Positions 35,390-44,581 of a DNA stretch of 64,000 nt are shown here, piece by piece (within the stretch, counting starts at the first letter, position 1; each line of letters begins with the position of its first letter). The position numbers were made by a program, and so were the translations under genes. The notes under the pieces are model-generated. The model ran no database searches. It saw only the letters and a list, made by a program, of their open reading frames with translations, and was not told where the DNA came from. The DNA comes from Actinomadura_C alba (GTDB lineage: Bacteria > Actinomycetota > Actinomycetes > Streptosporangiales > Streptosporangiaceae): contig NZ_BAAAOK010000015.1 of assembly GCF_039530285.1 (NCBI RefSeq), positions 310,001-374,000 of the forward strand, in the 5' to 3' direction.

Positions 35390-37818
35390 GCGGCTTCGGG
35401 GAGCCCATCGCGCGGCGTGAGGATCCCCGGCTCATCACCGGCCAGGGCCGCTACGTCGACGACCTCGGGGCCGGCGCGCTCGCCGCCGCGTTCGTGCGGT
35501 CACCGCACGCCCACGCCCGCGTCGTCGACATCGACGTCGACGCCGCGCTCGACGTGGACGGCCTGGTCGCCATCTACACCTGGGAGGACCTGCCGGGACG
35601 GGTGGGCGAGCCGCTGCCGCTGCTGATCCCGCATCCCTCGCTCACCCACGGCCGTACGGGACACCCACTCGCCCGCGACGTCGTACGGCACGTGGGCGAG
35701 CCGATCGTCATGGTCGTCGCCGAGGACCGCTATCTGGCGGAAGACGCCGCAGAGCGCATCCAGGTGACCTACGAGCCGCTGCCGCCGGTCGTCGGCCTCC
35801 GCGAGGCCGCGGACGCCACGCGTCTGGTGCACGACGACGTTCCGGGCAACGTCGGCGCGCACATGGTCCAGGAGGTCGCCGGCGAGGGCGGCGCGGACGC
35901 CCGCGCGGCGATCGACGCGGCGCCGCACGTCCTGGAGTTCCGGCTGGACATCGAGCGGAGCGCCTCCATGCCTCTGGAGGGGCGCGGCGTCTACGCGCGC
36001 TGGGACACCGACGACGGGTCGCTGCGCGTCTACTCCTCGACCCAGGCGTCGACGAGCGTGCGCGCGGCCATCGCGGCCAGGCTCGGCCTACCGCCCGGCA
36101 AGGTCGAGGTGATCGCACCCGACGTGGGCGGCGGGTTCGGCGTCAAGATCGTGCATCCGTGGCCCGAGGAGGTGCTCGTCCCGTGGGCGGCGCGCCTGCT
36201 GGACCGCGAGGTGAAGTGGGCCGAGGACCGCCGCGAGCACTTCGTCTCCGCCGCGCACGAACGGGCCCAGGTGCACTTCGTCCGGGTCGGCTTCGACGAC
36301 GACGGCCGGCTGCTCGGCCTCGACGTGCGCATCCTGCACGACCACGGCGCCTACACCCCGTACGGCATCATCATCCCGATCATCACGTCGACGCAGCTGC
36401 TCGGGCCGTACAAGCCCGGTGCCTACCGCGTCGAGTTCACCAGCCTCTACACCAACACGGTCATCGTGACGCCCTACCGCGGCGCGGGCCGGCCGCAGGG
36501 CGTCTTCTGCATGGAGCGGACGATGGACCGCATCGCCGACTTCCTCGGCCGCGACCGCACCGAGGTCCGCGCGGTGAACTTCATCCAGCCCGACGAGTTC
36601 CCCTACGACCAGGGCCTGATCTTCCAGGACGGCCGGCCGCTCGTCTACGACTCCGGCGACTATCCGGAGTTGCTGCGCAGGGCCAAGAAGCTCATCGACT
36701 GGGACGGCTTCGAGAAGGCGCGCACGGAGGCCGCGGCGCGGGGCCGCCGGATCGGCATCGGCATCGCCGGTTATGTCGAGGGCACCGGCGTGGGGCCGTA
36801 CGAGGGCGGGCACGTCGAGATCGACACGTCCGGGCGCGTGCACGTCTCCACCGGCCTGACCTCGCAGGGCCAGGGACACCAGACCGTCTTCGCCCAGATC
36901 GTGGCCTCCGAGCTGGGGGTCCTCATCGACGACGTGCAGGTGACGACCGGCGACACGCGCCGGTTCGGGTACGCCGTGGGGACGTTCGCGTCGCGCGCGG
37001 CGGTGATGAGCGGCAACGCCATCGCGCTGGCCTGCCGGAAGCTGCGCGACAAGGCGCTGAGGATCGCGGGAGAGGCGCTGGAGGCCGACCCCCGGGATCT
37101 CGACATCACCGACGGCGTGGTGCACGTGCGCGGGAACCCGGCGGCGGCGATCCCGCTCCGCACGGTCGCGGTGCTGTCGAACCCGCTGCGGTACGCCTTC
37201 GACGAGGAGGCCAAGCGGGCGACCCAGTTCGCCGTCTCGGGCTCGATGGACGACCCGCCGATCGCGCCCGGCGACGAACCCGGCCTGGAGGGCAGGGACT
37301 ACTACTCGCCGCCGAGATCCACGTTCGCGGCGGGAATGCACGCCGCGATCGTGGAGGTGGACCCCGACACCGCCGAGGTGCGCGTCCTGAAGTACGCCGT
37401 CGTGCACGACTGCGGCCGGCTCATCAACCCGCGGATCGTCGAAGGCCAGATCCACGGCGGCGTCGCCCAGGGCATCGGCGGCGCGCTGTACGAGCGGATG
37501 GTCTACGACGGCGCGGGGCAGTTGCTCAACGCCTCGTTCATGGACTTCCTCATGCCGTACGCCACCGAGATCCCGCGGATCGAGACCGACCACATCGAGA
37601 CGCCGTCGCCGCTGAACCCCCTCGGGATCAAGGGCGCGGGCGAGGCCGGGGTCATCCCGGTCTCGGCGGTGATCGCCGCGGCCATCGAGGACGCCGAGGG
37701 CATCCGCATCGACGCGATGCCCATCTCACCGGACGAGATCTTCCGGCTACGGCAACGCGCGGCCACCGGCGACGCCGAACTCCTGAAACGGAGCCGGGGG
37801 CGTCCGGTCCCCTCATGA
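35386..37818 (+). CDS. Molybdenum hydroxylase large subunit (form II CoxL / XdhA-like)
   Basis: An 810-aa Mo-binding subunit: N-terminal a/b hammerhead (GEPIARREDPRLITGQGRYV), Mo-site loop DVGGGFGVKI, active-site loop PYRGAGRPQGVF (Y364 onward), GQGQGHQTVFAQI, and the catalytic Glu in GIKGAGEAG (E753). The YRGAGR loop lacks the cysteine of true CO dehydrogenase (AYXCSFR), so CO is an unlikely substrate; hydroxylation of xanthine, uracil or another N-heterocycle fits the context. ATG 35386 overlaps the FeS stop. A diverged partial copy of its 3' end occurs at 43217-43393. Confidence 0.92.
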
Positions 37819-37930
37819 TCCGGAGGACCCGCTCGCCGAGCGTGACCCCGAGTCCGCGCGGCTCGCATCGGCCGCCCACATCGGAGCGGTCGAGGACTGG
37901 CTGCGTACCCGACCGGAACAGGAGGACTGA
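37817..37930 (+). pseudogene. C-terminal remnant of an unknown gene upstream of the mutarotase
   Basis: Directly after the Mo-subunit stop, another frame reads 37 codons (DPEDPLAERDPESARLASAA, then HIGAVEDWLRTRPEQED) and ends in a TGA that overlaps the mutarotase ATG by one base. The composition is protein-like and the TGATG overlap is typical of operon partners, but there is no start, so this looks like the tail of a gene cut off when the segment was joined to the Mo-subunit gene. Family not recognised. Confidence 0.45.
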
Positions 37931-38244
37931 TGCGCGTCGCGCTGCACACCCGGCTCAAGCCCGGAGCCGAGCAGGAGTACGAACAAGCCCATGGCGAGGT
38001 CCCGCGTGAGCTGAGCGAGGCCATCCGGGCGGCCGGCGCCCGCGAATGGACGATCTGGCGCAGTGGCCTGGACCTCTTCCATGTCATCGACTGCGACGAC
38101 TACGTCGCCCTACTCGCCGCTCTGGAGGACCTACCGGTCAACGTCGCCTGGCAGGCCCGGATGGATCATTACCTCGACGTCCCGCATGACTACTCCCCGG
38201 ACGGAGCCGCCCAGGGCCTCCCGGTCGTCTGGCGCCTCCCCTGA
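37930..38244 (+). CDS. L-rhamnose/L-fucose mutarotase-like protein
   Basis: A 104-aa RhaM/FucM-type dimeric ferredoxin-fold protein: MRVALHTRLKPGAEQEYEQA at the start, REWTIWRSGLDLFHVID in the middle and the C-terminal helix with the conserved DY. The family interconverts alpha and beta anomers of deoxy-hexoses. ATG 37930 follows AGGAGG. With the alpha-L-fucosidase 249 bases downstream it points to fucose use, unrelated to the Mo-enzyme operon just upstream. Confidence 0.82.
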   Translation: MRVALHTRLKPGAEQEYEQAHGEVPRELSEAIRAAGAREWTIWRSGLDLFHVIDCDDYVALLAALEDLPVNVAWQARMDHYLDVPHDYSPDGAAQGLPVVWRLP

Positions 38245-38492
38245 CCGCACTGCTCTATGCGCGGCGCAACGAACTGACAGCACGTATCACTCGGCGAGGC
38301 CGGGTTCTGGGGTTCCTCCGGTTCTCCGTCGGCAGCGCCTCGGCGGTGTGCGTGCACGCTGTGGAGCCAAGTTCTTACCGCCCCGCAGCGGGAAGAGATC
38401 CGACCTATCTTGAAGTTTTCCCCCATTGGATCTTGGAAGCGGCATGTTTGCGTGCTTTCATCGGATCTCTACCCGCTCAATCAGGAGACCTG

Positions 38493-40952
38493 ATGATGCG
38501 CAGATCCCTCTGTGCCCTTCTCACCCTGCTGCTCGCGTTCGGCACGCTCGTCTCCCCGGGCAGTGCCGCCGCTGAAGCGGGGCAGGCCAAGGGCATTCCC
38601 GGCACCGTCGAACTCAGCCCCGATCCCGACCTCGCCGCGTGGCAGCGGCTGCAGTACGGGATGTTCATCCATTGGGGCATCTACTCCGAGCTCGGCGGCG
38701 TCTGGCAGGGCAAGCCGGTGACCAGCGGTTACAGCGAGCAGATCCAGATGTGGGCCAACATTTCCAAGGCCGATTACCGCGAGGTGGCGCACCGGTTCCA
38801 GCCGGACAAGTTCGATCCGGCGGCGATCTGCGGCCTCGCGAAGCGCGCGGGGATGCGGTACGTCGTCATCACGAGCAAGCACCACGACGGCTTCTCGATG
38901 TTCGACACCGCCACCACCGACTACAACATCGTCGACGCCACGCGATACGGCCGCGACCCCCTGAAGCTCCTCGCCGACGAGTGCCGCCGCCAGGGCCTCG
39001 GCTTCGGCTTCTACTTCTCCCTCGTCGACTGGTACCAGGGGCACCAGTTCGACGGCGGCAACAACAACCCGATCCCGGCGTCGATGGAACCGGTGATCGA
39101 GGCGCAGATCCGCGAGCTGATGTCCAACTACGGCAAGATCTCCGAGGTCTGGTTCGACATGTCCTCGCCGACAGTGGCGCAGAGCCAGAAGTTCGCGGGC
39201 ATCGTCCGCGAGCTGCAGCCCCAGGCTGCGATCAACAGCCGCGTCTGGAACAACGTCGGCGACTTCCGCACCCTCGGCGACAATGAGATTCCGTCCGTCC
39301 CGCTCGACGGCACCTGGCAGACGCCGGCGTCGATCTACCACGAAACCTGGGGATACCGCAGCTGGCAGAAACGCGACGACCTGCCGGGCAAGATCCGCGA
39401 CCTTGTCGTCGGCCTGACCGGTGTCCGCGCCCGTGGCGGCAACTACCTGCTCAACGTCGGCCCCCGCGGCGACGGCTCGGTCGTCGAGTTCGAAGCCGAC
39501 GTGCTGAACGGCATCGGTGACTGGCTCAACCGTCACCCCGGCGCCGTGCTCGGCGCGTCCGCCACCAGGTTCGGCGGGCAGCCGTGGGGCGAGGTCACTG
39601 TCAACGGCTCGAACCTGTACCTCCACATCACCCACTGGCCCGAGTCTGGGGAGCTGCGACTCCCTGGCCTCGCCACGAAGGTGCGCGGCGTCATCGAGGA
39701 CGGCGCGGGCCGGCTCAACTGGCGCATGGACGGCAACGACCTCGTGGTGTCGCTCCCCGAAAAGCCGCACGACCAGGTCCTGCCGGTGCTGCGCGTGACC
39801 CTCGGTGGTGAGCTGCGGATCATTCCCCCGAACACGGTCCGGGCGCGGGACGCCTGGCTGCTCACCGACTTCGAGAAGGGCTACAGCTACGCCGACACCG
39901 GCAGCTACGGCAGCACCCGCCGCACGACCGTCCGGCAGACCGGGTACCTGCTGACCGACCGCGCGGCGCGGGTCTCGCTGACCGTCCACGGCACGGCGGA
40001 GCCCGCCACCCGCTACCGCGTCGCCTTCGGCGGTCAGGAGCGGGTGGTCACCGGCGCCGAGCTGACCGGCGGCGCAGTGGGCCCGTTCACCGTCGTGCCG
40101 AACCAGGTCACGCCAGTGACGATCAGCCGGGCCGACCCCACCCACCAGGGTCAAGACCTCAACCTGAGCGTCGACACGGCACTGGTCGCCGCAACCGACC
40201 GGCTGGTCGGCTGGGTGAATGCCCCGAAACAGCTGGAGGCCGGCACCACGACCGAGATCCCCGTGTTCGTGACGAACCCGCTCCGCCACGCGGCGAGCGG
40301 CTCGGTCACGCTCCGCCTGCCGAGCGGCTGGTCCGCGGGCCGGCCCGTCTCATTCCGCGACCTCGCGCCCGGCCAGACGATCGAGGCGCGGATCCCGGTG
40401 ACCGTTCCCGCCGACGCCGAGTTGGGCGCGGCGTCACTCGCCGTCGACCTGTCGAGCGACAGCCCGCACCTCGAACTGGCCGACCAGGTCGCGGTCGTGC
40501 TGCCCAACGTCGCGCGCGGCAAGCCCGCCACCCAGGTCAGCACCGCATGGGGCGGGGTACCGGAGCGGGCCGTAGACGGCAGCACCGCAGGCGACTACCT
40601 GAAGGACCAGTCGGCCTCGCACACGGCCGAGCCGTCCAACCAGGCCTGGTGGCAGGTCGATCTCACCCAGCAGTACCCGGTGGACACCGTGGAGATCTGG
40701 AACCGCTCCGACTGCTGTACGGAGCGCCTCTCGAACTACTGGGTCATCGTGTCACCGACACCGATCACCACCGACTCGCTCACCGAGGCGCTCGCCACCC
40801 CCGGCGCCACCGCCGTCCACCGGACAGACACCGCCGGCCGCCCGACCGTCGTCGACCTCAACGGCGCCACCGGCCGATACGTGCGAGTCCAGCTCGAATC
40901 GACGACCAACCCGCTCACACTCACCGAAGTGATGGTGCGCCCCGGGCGATAG
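38493..40952 (+). CDS. Secreted alpha-L-fucosidase (GH29) with C-terminal F5/8-type domain
   Basis: An 819-aa exported enzyme. A signal peptide (LCALLTLLLAFGTLVSPGSA) precedes the GH29 catalytic barrel: YGMFIHWGIYSELGG, YVVITSKHHDGFSMFDT, FGFYFSLVDWY and EVWFDMSSP with the probable nucleophile D222. After ~420 come beta-rich modules and a C-terminal coagulation-factor-5/8-like (discoidin) carbohydrate-binding domain (GKPATQVSTAWGG, WWQVDLTQQYPVDTVEIWNR). It should release fucose from glycans outside the cell. ATG 38493 has AGGAG at five bases; the second ATG (38496) is equivalent. Confidence 0.92.
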   Translation: MMRRSLCALLTLLLAFGTLVSPGSAAAEAGQAKGIPGTVELSPDPDLAAWQRLQYGMFIHWGIYSELGGVWQGKPVTSGYSEQIQMWANISKADYREVAHRFQPDKFDPAAICGLAKRAGMRYVVITSKHHDGFSMFDTATTDYNIVDATRYGRDPLKLLADECRRQGLGFGFYFSLVDWYQGHQFDGGNNNPIPASMEPVIEAQIRELMSNYGKISEVWFDMSSPTVAQSQKFAGIVRELQPQAAINSRVWNNVGDFRTLGDNEIPSVPLDGTWQTPASIYHETWGYRSWQKRDDLPGKIRDLVVGLTGVRARGGNYLLNVGPRGDGSVVEFEADVLNGIGDWLNRHPGAVLGASATRFGGQPWGEVTVNGSNLYLHITHWPESGELRLPGLATKVRGVIEDGAGRLNWRMDGNDLVVSLPEKPHDQVLPVLRVTLGGELRIIPPNTVRARDAWLLTDFEKGYSYADTGSYGSTRRTTVRQTGYLLTDRAARVSLTVHGTAEPATRYRVAFGGQERVVTGAELTGGAVGPFTVVPNQVTPVTISRADPTHQGQDLNLSVDTALVAATDRLVGWVNAPKQLEAGTTTEIPVFVTNPLRHAASGSVTLRLPSGWSAGRPVSFRDLAPGQTIEARIPVTVPADAELGAASLAVDLSSDSPHLELADQVAVVLPNVARGKPATQVSTAWGGVPERAVDGSTAGDYLKDQSASHTAEPSNQAWWQVDLTQQYPVDTVEIWNRSDCCTERLSNYWVIVSPTPITTDSLTEALATPGATAVHRTDTAGRPTVVDLNGATGRYVRVQLESTTNPLTLTEVMVRPGR

Positions 40953-41013
40953 CGTCGGTCGCCGGCTTGGGTCCTCCTAACGGAGTGGAAGTACATCGGT
41001 AAGCCCGGCAACC

Positions 41014-41061
41014 GCGGTATCCCGCAAGACATGCCGCGCGGCATGTCCTGTGGGATACCGC
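41014..41061. repeat. 48-bp near-perfect palindrome
   Basis: GCGGTATCCCGCAAGACATG (41014-41033) plus CCGC is followed without spacer by its complement; 22 of 24 positions pair as Watson-Crick and the other two could pair as G-U on one strand. It lies 61 bases past the fucosidase stop, so it may terminate that gene or mark an element end. Confidence 0.65.
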
Positions 41062-41435
41062 AGTCCGCCGGTCCTCGGCGCCGTTGGGGTAGGTCGCGTC
41101 CCCGTAATGCTGCTCGTCCAGCAGCGCAGTCCGTCGTGGCCGGCCCTCGGGCAGATCGGGAAACGTGATGGCCGCGGTGTCGATCGAGCGCCTGTAGGTG
41201 CAGGTAAATACGCACTTCGGGTTCAGATCGGCCAGGGCCTCGCCCAGCCACACCGACTGGCGGAACCCGAGCGGGGTCAGGCCGACGACGTTGCGCGAGA
41301 TGTCGTGGGCCGCCTGACCGCTGTAGGTGCGACGGTCGGCGCACGCTGGGGTCCTGCTCGACGGTCGGTTCGGACATCGGGCCGCTCCGGCAGCTCATCC
41401 AGGACCGGACCGCCCATGTTCAGCAGGCGCAGAAT

Positions 41436-41687
41436 TTGCGGACTGACGCGATACCGGATGGTGAGTGGCTAAAGCAGGCGCTGGTATCCATGCTCCAGGT
41501 CACGCTCGACGCCGATCAGAAGTACCTGGCCTGGGCTCAGCGGCCGAACTGTACGAGTGCCTACACGGATTCCACCATCACCGCGGCCAACTACGCCGCC
41601 ACCACCGCGAAGCGGATGTTCGTCGATCTGTGGAACGACATCGCCTTTCAGTACGGCCAGCCGACGTACCGGTGGGACCACCTCTAA
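41436..41687 (+). CDS. Possible C-terminal fragment of an unknown protein
   Basis: 83 codons ending at TAA; the part from LKQALVSMLQVTLDADQKYL to FVDLWNDIAFQYGQPTYRW looks like the C-terminal tail of an actinobacterial extracellular or sensor-kinase-associated protein (Cys near an AYTDSTITAAN segment). There is no ribosome site and no N-terminal part. May be a remnant rather than a gene. Confidence 0.35.
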   Translation: MRTDAIPDGEWLKQALVSMLQVTLDADQKYLAWAQRPNCTSAYTDSTITAANYAATTAKRMFVDLWNDIAFQYGQPTYRWDHL

Positions 41688-41774
41688 CCCATCGACTTTG
41701 CGTCCCCCAGGGACTGGCGGATCCGGTGGGTGAGGGCCCGTGGCGTGCGGCGTCGGAAGTCGAGTTCGCTCCGC

Positions 41775-41929
41775 TTCACCCGGCGAGCAGATGGGCAAGT
41801 CGTCCATCGACAGCGACAGGCGGCCTGCGTTGGGTTCTTGCTGTCTCGCACGCCAAATGGTTCGGGGATCTGGGCCACTTCGACACAGGATGAGCTGGTG
41901 CCGTTCACAGACCTGCTGCTCTTGCGCCG
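41775..41929 (-). pseudogene. Frameshifted DUF397 protein
   Basis: On the minus strand RRKSSRSVNGTSSSCVEVAQ followed by FGVRDSKNP is an unmistakable DUF397 domain, with the usual initial Trp changed to Arg. The remainder, GRLSLSMDDLPICSPGE, continues in another frame, so a frameshift lies near 41830-41840. DUF397 genes normally sit beside an XRE regulator; none is left here. Confidence 0.65.
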
Positions 41930-41996
41930 AACCGGGGGTCATCTTCTTCCGCGCCCGGAGGCGTGGGGGCCGCGGCGGCGTCTCAGAGCCCGCGGT

Positions 41997-42848
41997 TCAG
42001 CCGCCGCTTGAGTCGAACAGGTCGGTGATGGAGGTGGCGACGGCGGCGCGGTCGAGCCAGGTGTCGAGTTGCCGCTGGTCGGTGCACTGCCGGATGCGGG
42101 TTCGGGCGTCTTCGGGTACGTCGATGCGCCGGGCGGCCAGGACTCTCAACAGCGCCTGGGCCTCGCCTTCTGCTCGGCCTTCGGCCAGGCCTTCGTCTTT
42201 GCCGCGTCCGTAGTGTTCGCGGGCGAAGGGGCTGTAGACCGGCCAGGTGGCAGATGACATGAGCTCCTCCAGGATGCGTTGTACCGCCGGCGCGGCCATG
42301 CTGTATGCGTACTCATAGTACTGCGGAGCGTGTTCGGGCTTCAGGATCTCCAGCGCCCCCACGAACGCCTCCGCCACCTGGGGCTTTCGCCCGTGCACCA
42401 TCACCGACATCGCCGCGAGCTCGGGATGAGCCGCGGCCTCGTCGGCGTCGGTGATGATCGGAACGTCATCCGGCCCCAGCACCACGGCTCGGAACACGTA
42501 GCCGGGCAGCTCGGTGGGGGTCGGCTCGGCGAAATACGCCGCCGCCTCGGCATTGGGACACATGCACAGCACGGTCACGGGGCGGCGCAGCAGCAGCCAC
42601 AGCGCCGCGGCATAACGCGGTAACTGCCTGCGCTTGGACTCGGTCTTTTCGTGCTGAACCTCCACGATGATCCCGTGCACCGGCGTCTGGGGCGCACCCA
42701 CCGTGATCACCGTGTCCGGCTGGAAATCCTTCGACGGCCGGTCATTGAAGTCATTGCTCTCCAGCCGCACCGGCACCGCCGTGGGCACCTCGACGCCCTT
42801 CAGATCACGAAGGACCTCCACGGCAAGCTCAGGCCCATCACGGAACAA
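41997..42848 (-). CDS. Rpn/PD-(D/E)XK nuclease-like protein, probably 5'-frameshifted
   Basis: A 283-aa actinobacterial protein of the recombination-promoting nuclease/putative transposase type: FQPDTVITVG and GIIVEVQHEKTESKRRQLP carry the D...E-x-Q...K pattern of PD-(D/E)XK nucleases, and AEGRAEGEAQALLRVLAARR is the usual C-terminal end. The frame opens only at TTG 42848 without a ribosome site. In-frame protein-like sequence (RHDAINQ) continues upstream, and one extra base in a run of six C (42869-42874) would connect it to an ATG at 42880. Likely a damaged gene or a sequencing slip. Confidence 0.65.
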   Translation of the reverse strand: MFRDGPELAVEVLRDLKGVEVPTAVPVRLESNDFNDRPSKDFQPDTVITVGAPQTPVHGIIVEVQHEKTESKRRQLPRYAAALWLLLRRPVTVLCMCPNAEAAAYFAEPTPTELPGYVFRAVVLGPDDVPIITDADEAAAHPELAAMSVMVHGRKPQVAEAFVGALEILKPEHAPQYYEYAYSMAAPAVQRILEELMSSATWPVYSPFAREHYGRGKDEGLAEGRAEGEAQALLRVLAARRIDVPEDARTRIRQCTDQRQLDTWLDRAAVATSITDLFDSSGG

Positions 42849-42880
42849 CTGGTTGATGGCGTCATGACGGGGGGCGGCAT

Positions 42881-43089
42881 GTCGCGCGAAGTTACAGCAT
42901 GAACTCGCTCAGTAGCGCCTCTTCGATGCGACCACACTATTCCTGCTGATGAGGTGCTTCTTCTTCCTGGCTCTCATGTGTACGCGGACGGCTCGGGACA
43001 ACCTGGCCACCTCGACATGCGGCGGATCCGGGCCGGAGCGTCCACACCAGCGGACTGGTACGCCGGCGAGCGGTCAGGCCGTCCGGCCG
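42881..43089. other. Interval without supported gene
   Basis: Between the Rpn-type gene and the IS481 remnant. Short open frames occur on the plus strand (LLLPGSHVYADGSGQPG) but have no start or recognisable domain; probably further debris of the island. Confidence 0.4.
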
Positions 43090-43217
43090 CGGTCGGTGTT
43101 CTGTCCCGTGAGGTTGGGTCGACGGCTGGCGGGTGGTCGGCCGTGGAGTGCGGTGTGGCCGCGGTGGTGATCGTCGGTGTGTAGCCAGTGCGGCAGTGCT
43201 TGGCGGCGTTCGGTTTC
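43090..43217 (-). mobile_element. IS481-type transposase C-terminal remnant
   Basis: The minus strand reads ERRQALPHWLHTDDHHRGHT followed by ALHGRPPASRRPNLTGQNT, which is the characteristic C-terminus of IS481-family DDE transposases (normally HHYNHHRPHTALGGRPPASR). Only ~43 codons remain; the catalytic core is replaced at 43217 by a fragment of the Mo-subunit gene. No terminal inverted repeats were identified. Confidence 0.65.
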
Positions 43218-43393
43218 GGATGGTCTACGACGCGGCGGTGATCGCCGCGGCGATCGAGGACGCCGAGGGTTTCCGCGTCGACGCGATGCCCATCTCACCG
43301 GACGAGATATTCCGGTTGCGGCGCCGCGCGGCGGCGGGCGGCGCCGAGTCCCTCCACAGGGAGCGACGTCACGCCGGCCGGCCGGCCTCTTGA
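43217..43393 (+). pseudogene. Internally deleted copy of the Mo-subunit (CoxL/XdhA-like) 3' end
   Basis: Bases 43217-43232 equal 37495-37510 exactly (RMVYD), then 43235-43347 align without gaps to 37666-37778 at about 100 of 113 positions, encoding AVIAAAIEDAEGFRVDAMPI and SPDEIFRLRRRAAAGG. The intervening ~155 bases of the functional gene are missing. The frame ends at TGA 43393. It is therefore a scar of a second, diverged copy, joined on its 5' side to the IS481 remnant. Confidence 0.75.
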
Positions 43394-43543
43394 CGCAGGT
43401 CTTCCGCGGTCGTTCGCTTCTCCGGCCGGTCCGCCCGAGATGTCCTGGCGCCGGCGGGATTGCTGGGGGAGCGGGGGACCGTCAATCCCGCCGGCGTGTG
43501 AACACTAGTGCCGTTCCCCTCGGGCTCGCGACCCTTTGGCGAT

Positions 43544-44392
43544 CTAGCTCGTCGCCGCCACGGCGTCCGGTGCGTTGCCGCCGAGCGACTTCGGCACGTA
43601 GTTCTCGACCGCCGCGGGCCGGAAGCCCTGTTCCCTGATCCAGCCGAGGATCGTGGTGAAGTCCTTGGCGAGGCCCTTGCGGTAATGCATGAGCACGATG
43701 TCGCCCGGCGCGAAGCCCTTGCCGCCGTCGCTTCGGACGAACTCGCCGCGAACGCCCCGGGGTGAGCTGGTGCCGTTGTAGTACTCCGCGGACCACAGCA
43801 TGATCGACTTTATGCCGCAGTCCCGGGCGGCCTGCCGGGTGGTCTGGTTGAAGCTGCCGAACGGCGGCCGGAGTATCTGTGGCCGCCGGCCGTACTGCGC
43901 GGTGATGGTGTCGGACGACCGGCAGATCTCCCGTTTCTGCGCCTCCGCCGGCAGAGCGGCCAGGTCGGGATGGCTGACGGTGTGGTTCTCCATCTGTGAA
44001 CCCGCGTTGCGCAGCGCCCAGAAGTACTGGCCGTGGCCCTTGACGTAGCTCGTCGTCAGGAAGGTGAGGATGGGCACCCGCTGTCTTCGCACGAGGTCGA
44101 CGAAGGCGGCGTCGTATTCGTAGCCGTCGTCGATGGTGAGGAACACGACCTTGTCCTGAGTCCGGATCCGGTTGAAGACCGCAGGCAGGCCGTCGCCGCT
44201 CTTCTGCGGCGGAGTCCACGAGCCCGGCTTCGGCTTCGGCCACCGCTGGTCGGCGAACATGGCCGGCAACCGCGTCCGCAGCGACGGCTGCGTGTCGTTC
44301 GTCGTCCGTCCCTCGACCTCCGGCCACGCGCCCGCGCTCACCCCCAGCACGGCGGCGATCACGCATGAGATCACTGGGAACCTGCCTCGCAT
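43544..44392 (-). CDS. Secreted polysaccharide deacetylase (NodB-like, CE4)
   Basis: A 282-aa exported protein: hydrophobic signal or anchor at residues ~6-22, then the NodB domain with TIDDG (86-90, first Asp catalytic base and second metal ligand), HTVSH (H137, H141 metal ligands) and RPPFGSFN. The family removes N- or O-acetyl groups from chitin or peptidoglycan. ATG 44392 begins the signal; 24 open codons upstream carry none. First intact chromosomal gene beyond the island. Confidence 0.88.
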   Translation of the reverse strand: MRGRFPVISCVIAAVLGVSAGAWPEVEGRTTNDTQPSLRTRLPAMFADQRWPKPKPGSWTPPQKSGDGLPAVFNRIRTQDKVVFLTIDDGYEYDAAFVDLVRRQRVPILTFLTTSYVKGHGQYFWALRNAGSQMENHTVSHPDLAALPAEAQKREICRSSDTITAQYGRRPQILRPPFGSFNQTTRQAARDCGIKSIMLWSAEYYNGTSSPRGVRGEFVRSDGGKGFAPGDIVLMHYRKGLAKDFTTILGWIREQGFRPAAVENYVPKSLGGNAPDAVAATS

Positions 44393-44569
44393 CTGCGGAG
44401 CCTCTCGAAGCGACGGGGTCACGGACACCTGGGTTGACGCGTGCGCGCAGGGGCAGGTTCGCACATCATTGAACGGTCAGCGAGATCAGCCACGCGAAAG
44501 GAGACACTTGCCAATGAACCGGTCCGTGCTCGGCAGGTGTTGCCCGTTCACGCCGTCGGGCGCGTTCCC

Positions 44570-44575
44570 TAGTGT
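44570..44575 (+). promoter_or_regulatory. Candidate promoter TTCACG-N17-TAGTGT, leaderless
   Basis: TAGTGT fits TANNNT six bases before ATG 44582, which has no ribosome site; TTCACG at 44547-44552 is a fair -35 at 17 bases. Suggests coxG is transcribed as a leaderless mRNA. Confidence 0.45.
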
Positions 44576-44581
44576 CGCCCC

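Larger units (their letters stand above)
40953..41996. other. 1-kb interval of gene remnants
   Basis: No intact recognised gene. Contents in order: a long palindrome (41014-41061); a minus-strand open stretch (about 41060-41350) reading WLGEALADLNPKCVFTC and ITFPDLPEGRPRRTALL, protein-like but unassigned and without start; a short plus-strand frame (41436-41687); and a frameshifted DUF397 domain (41775-41929, minus). GC and codon use are less regular than in flanking genes. Confidence 0.6.
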
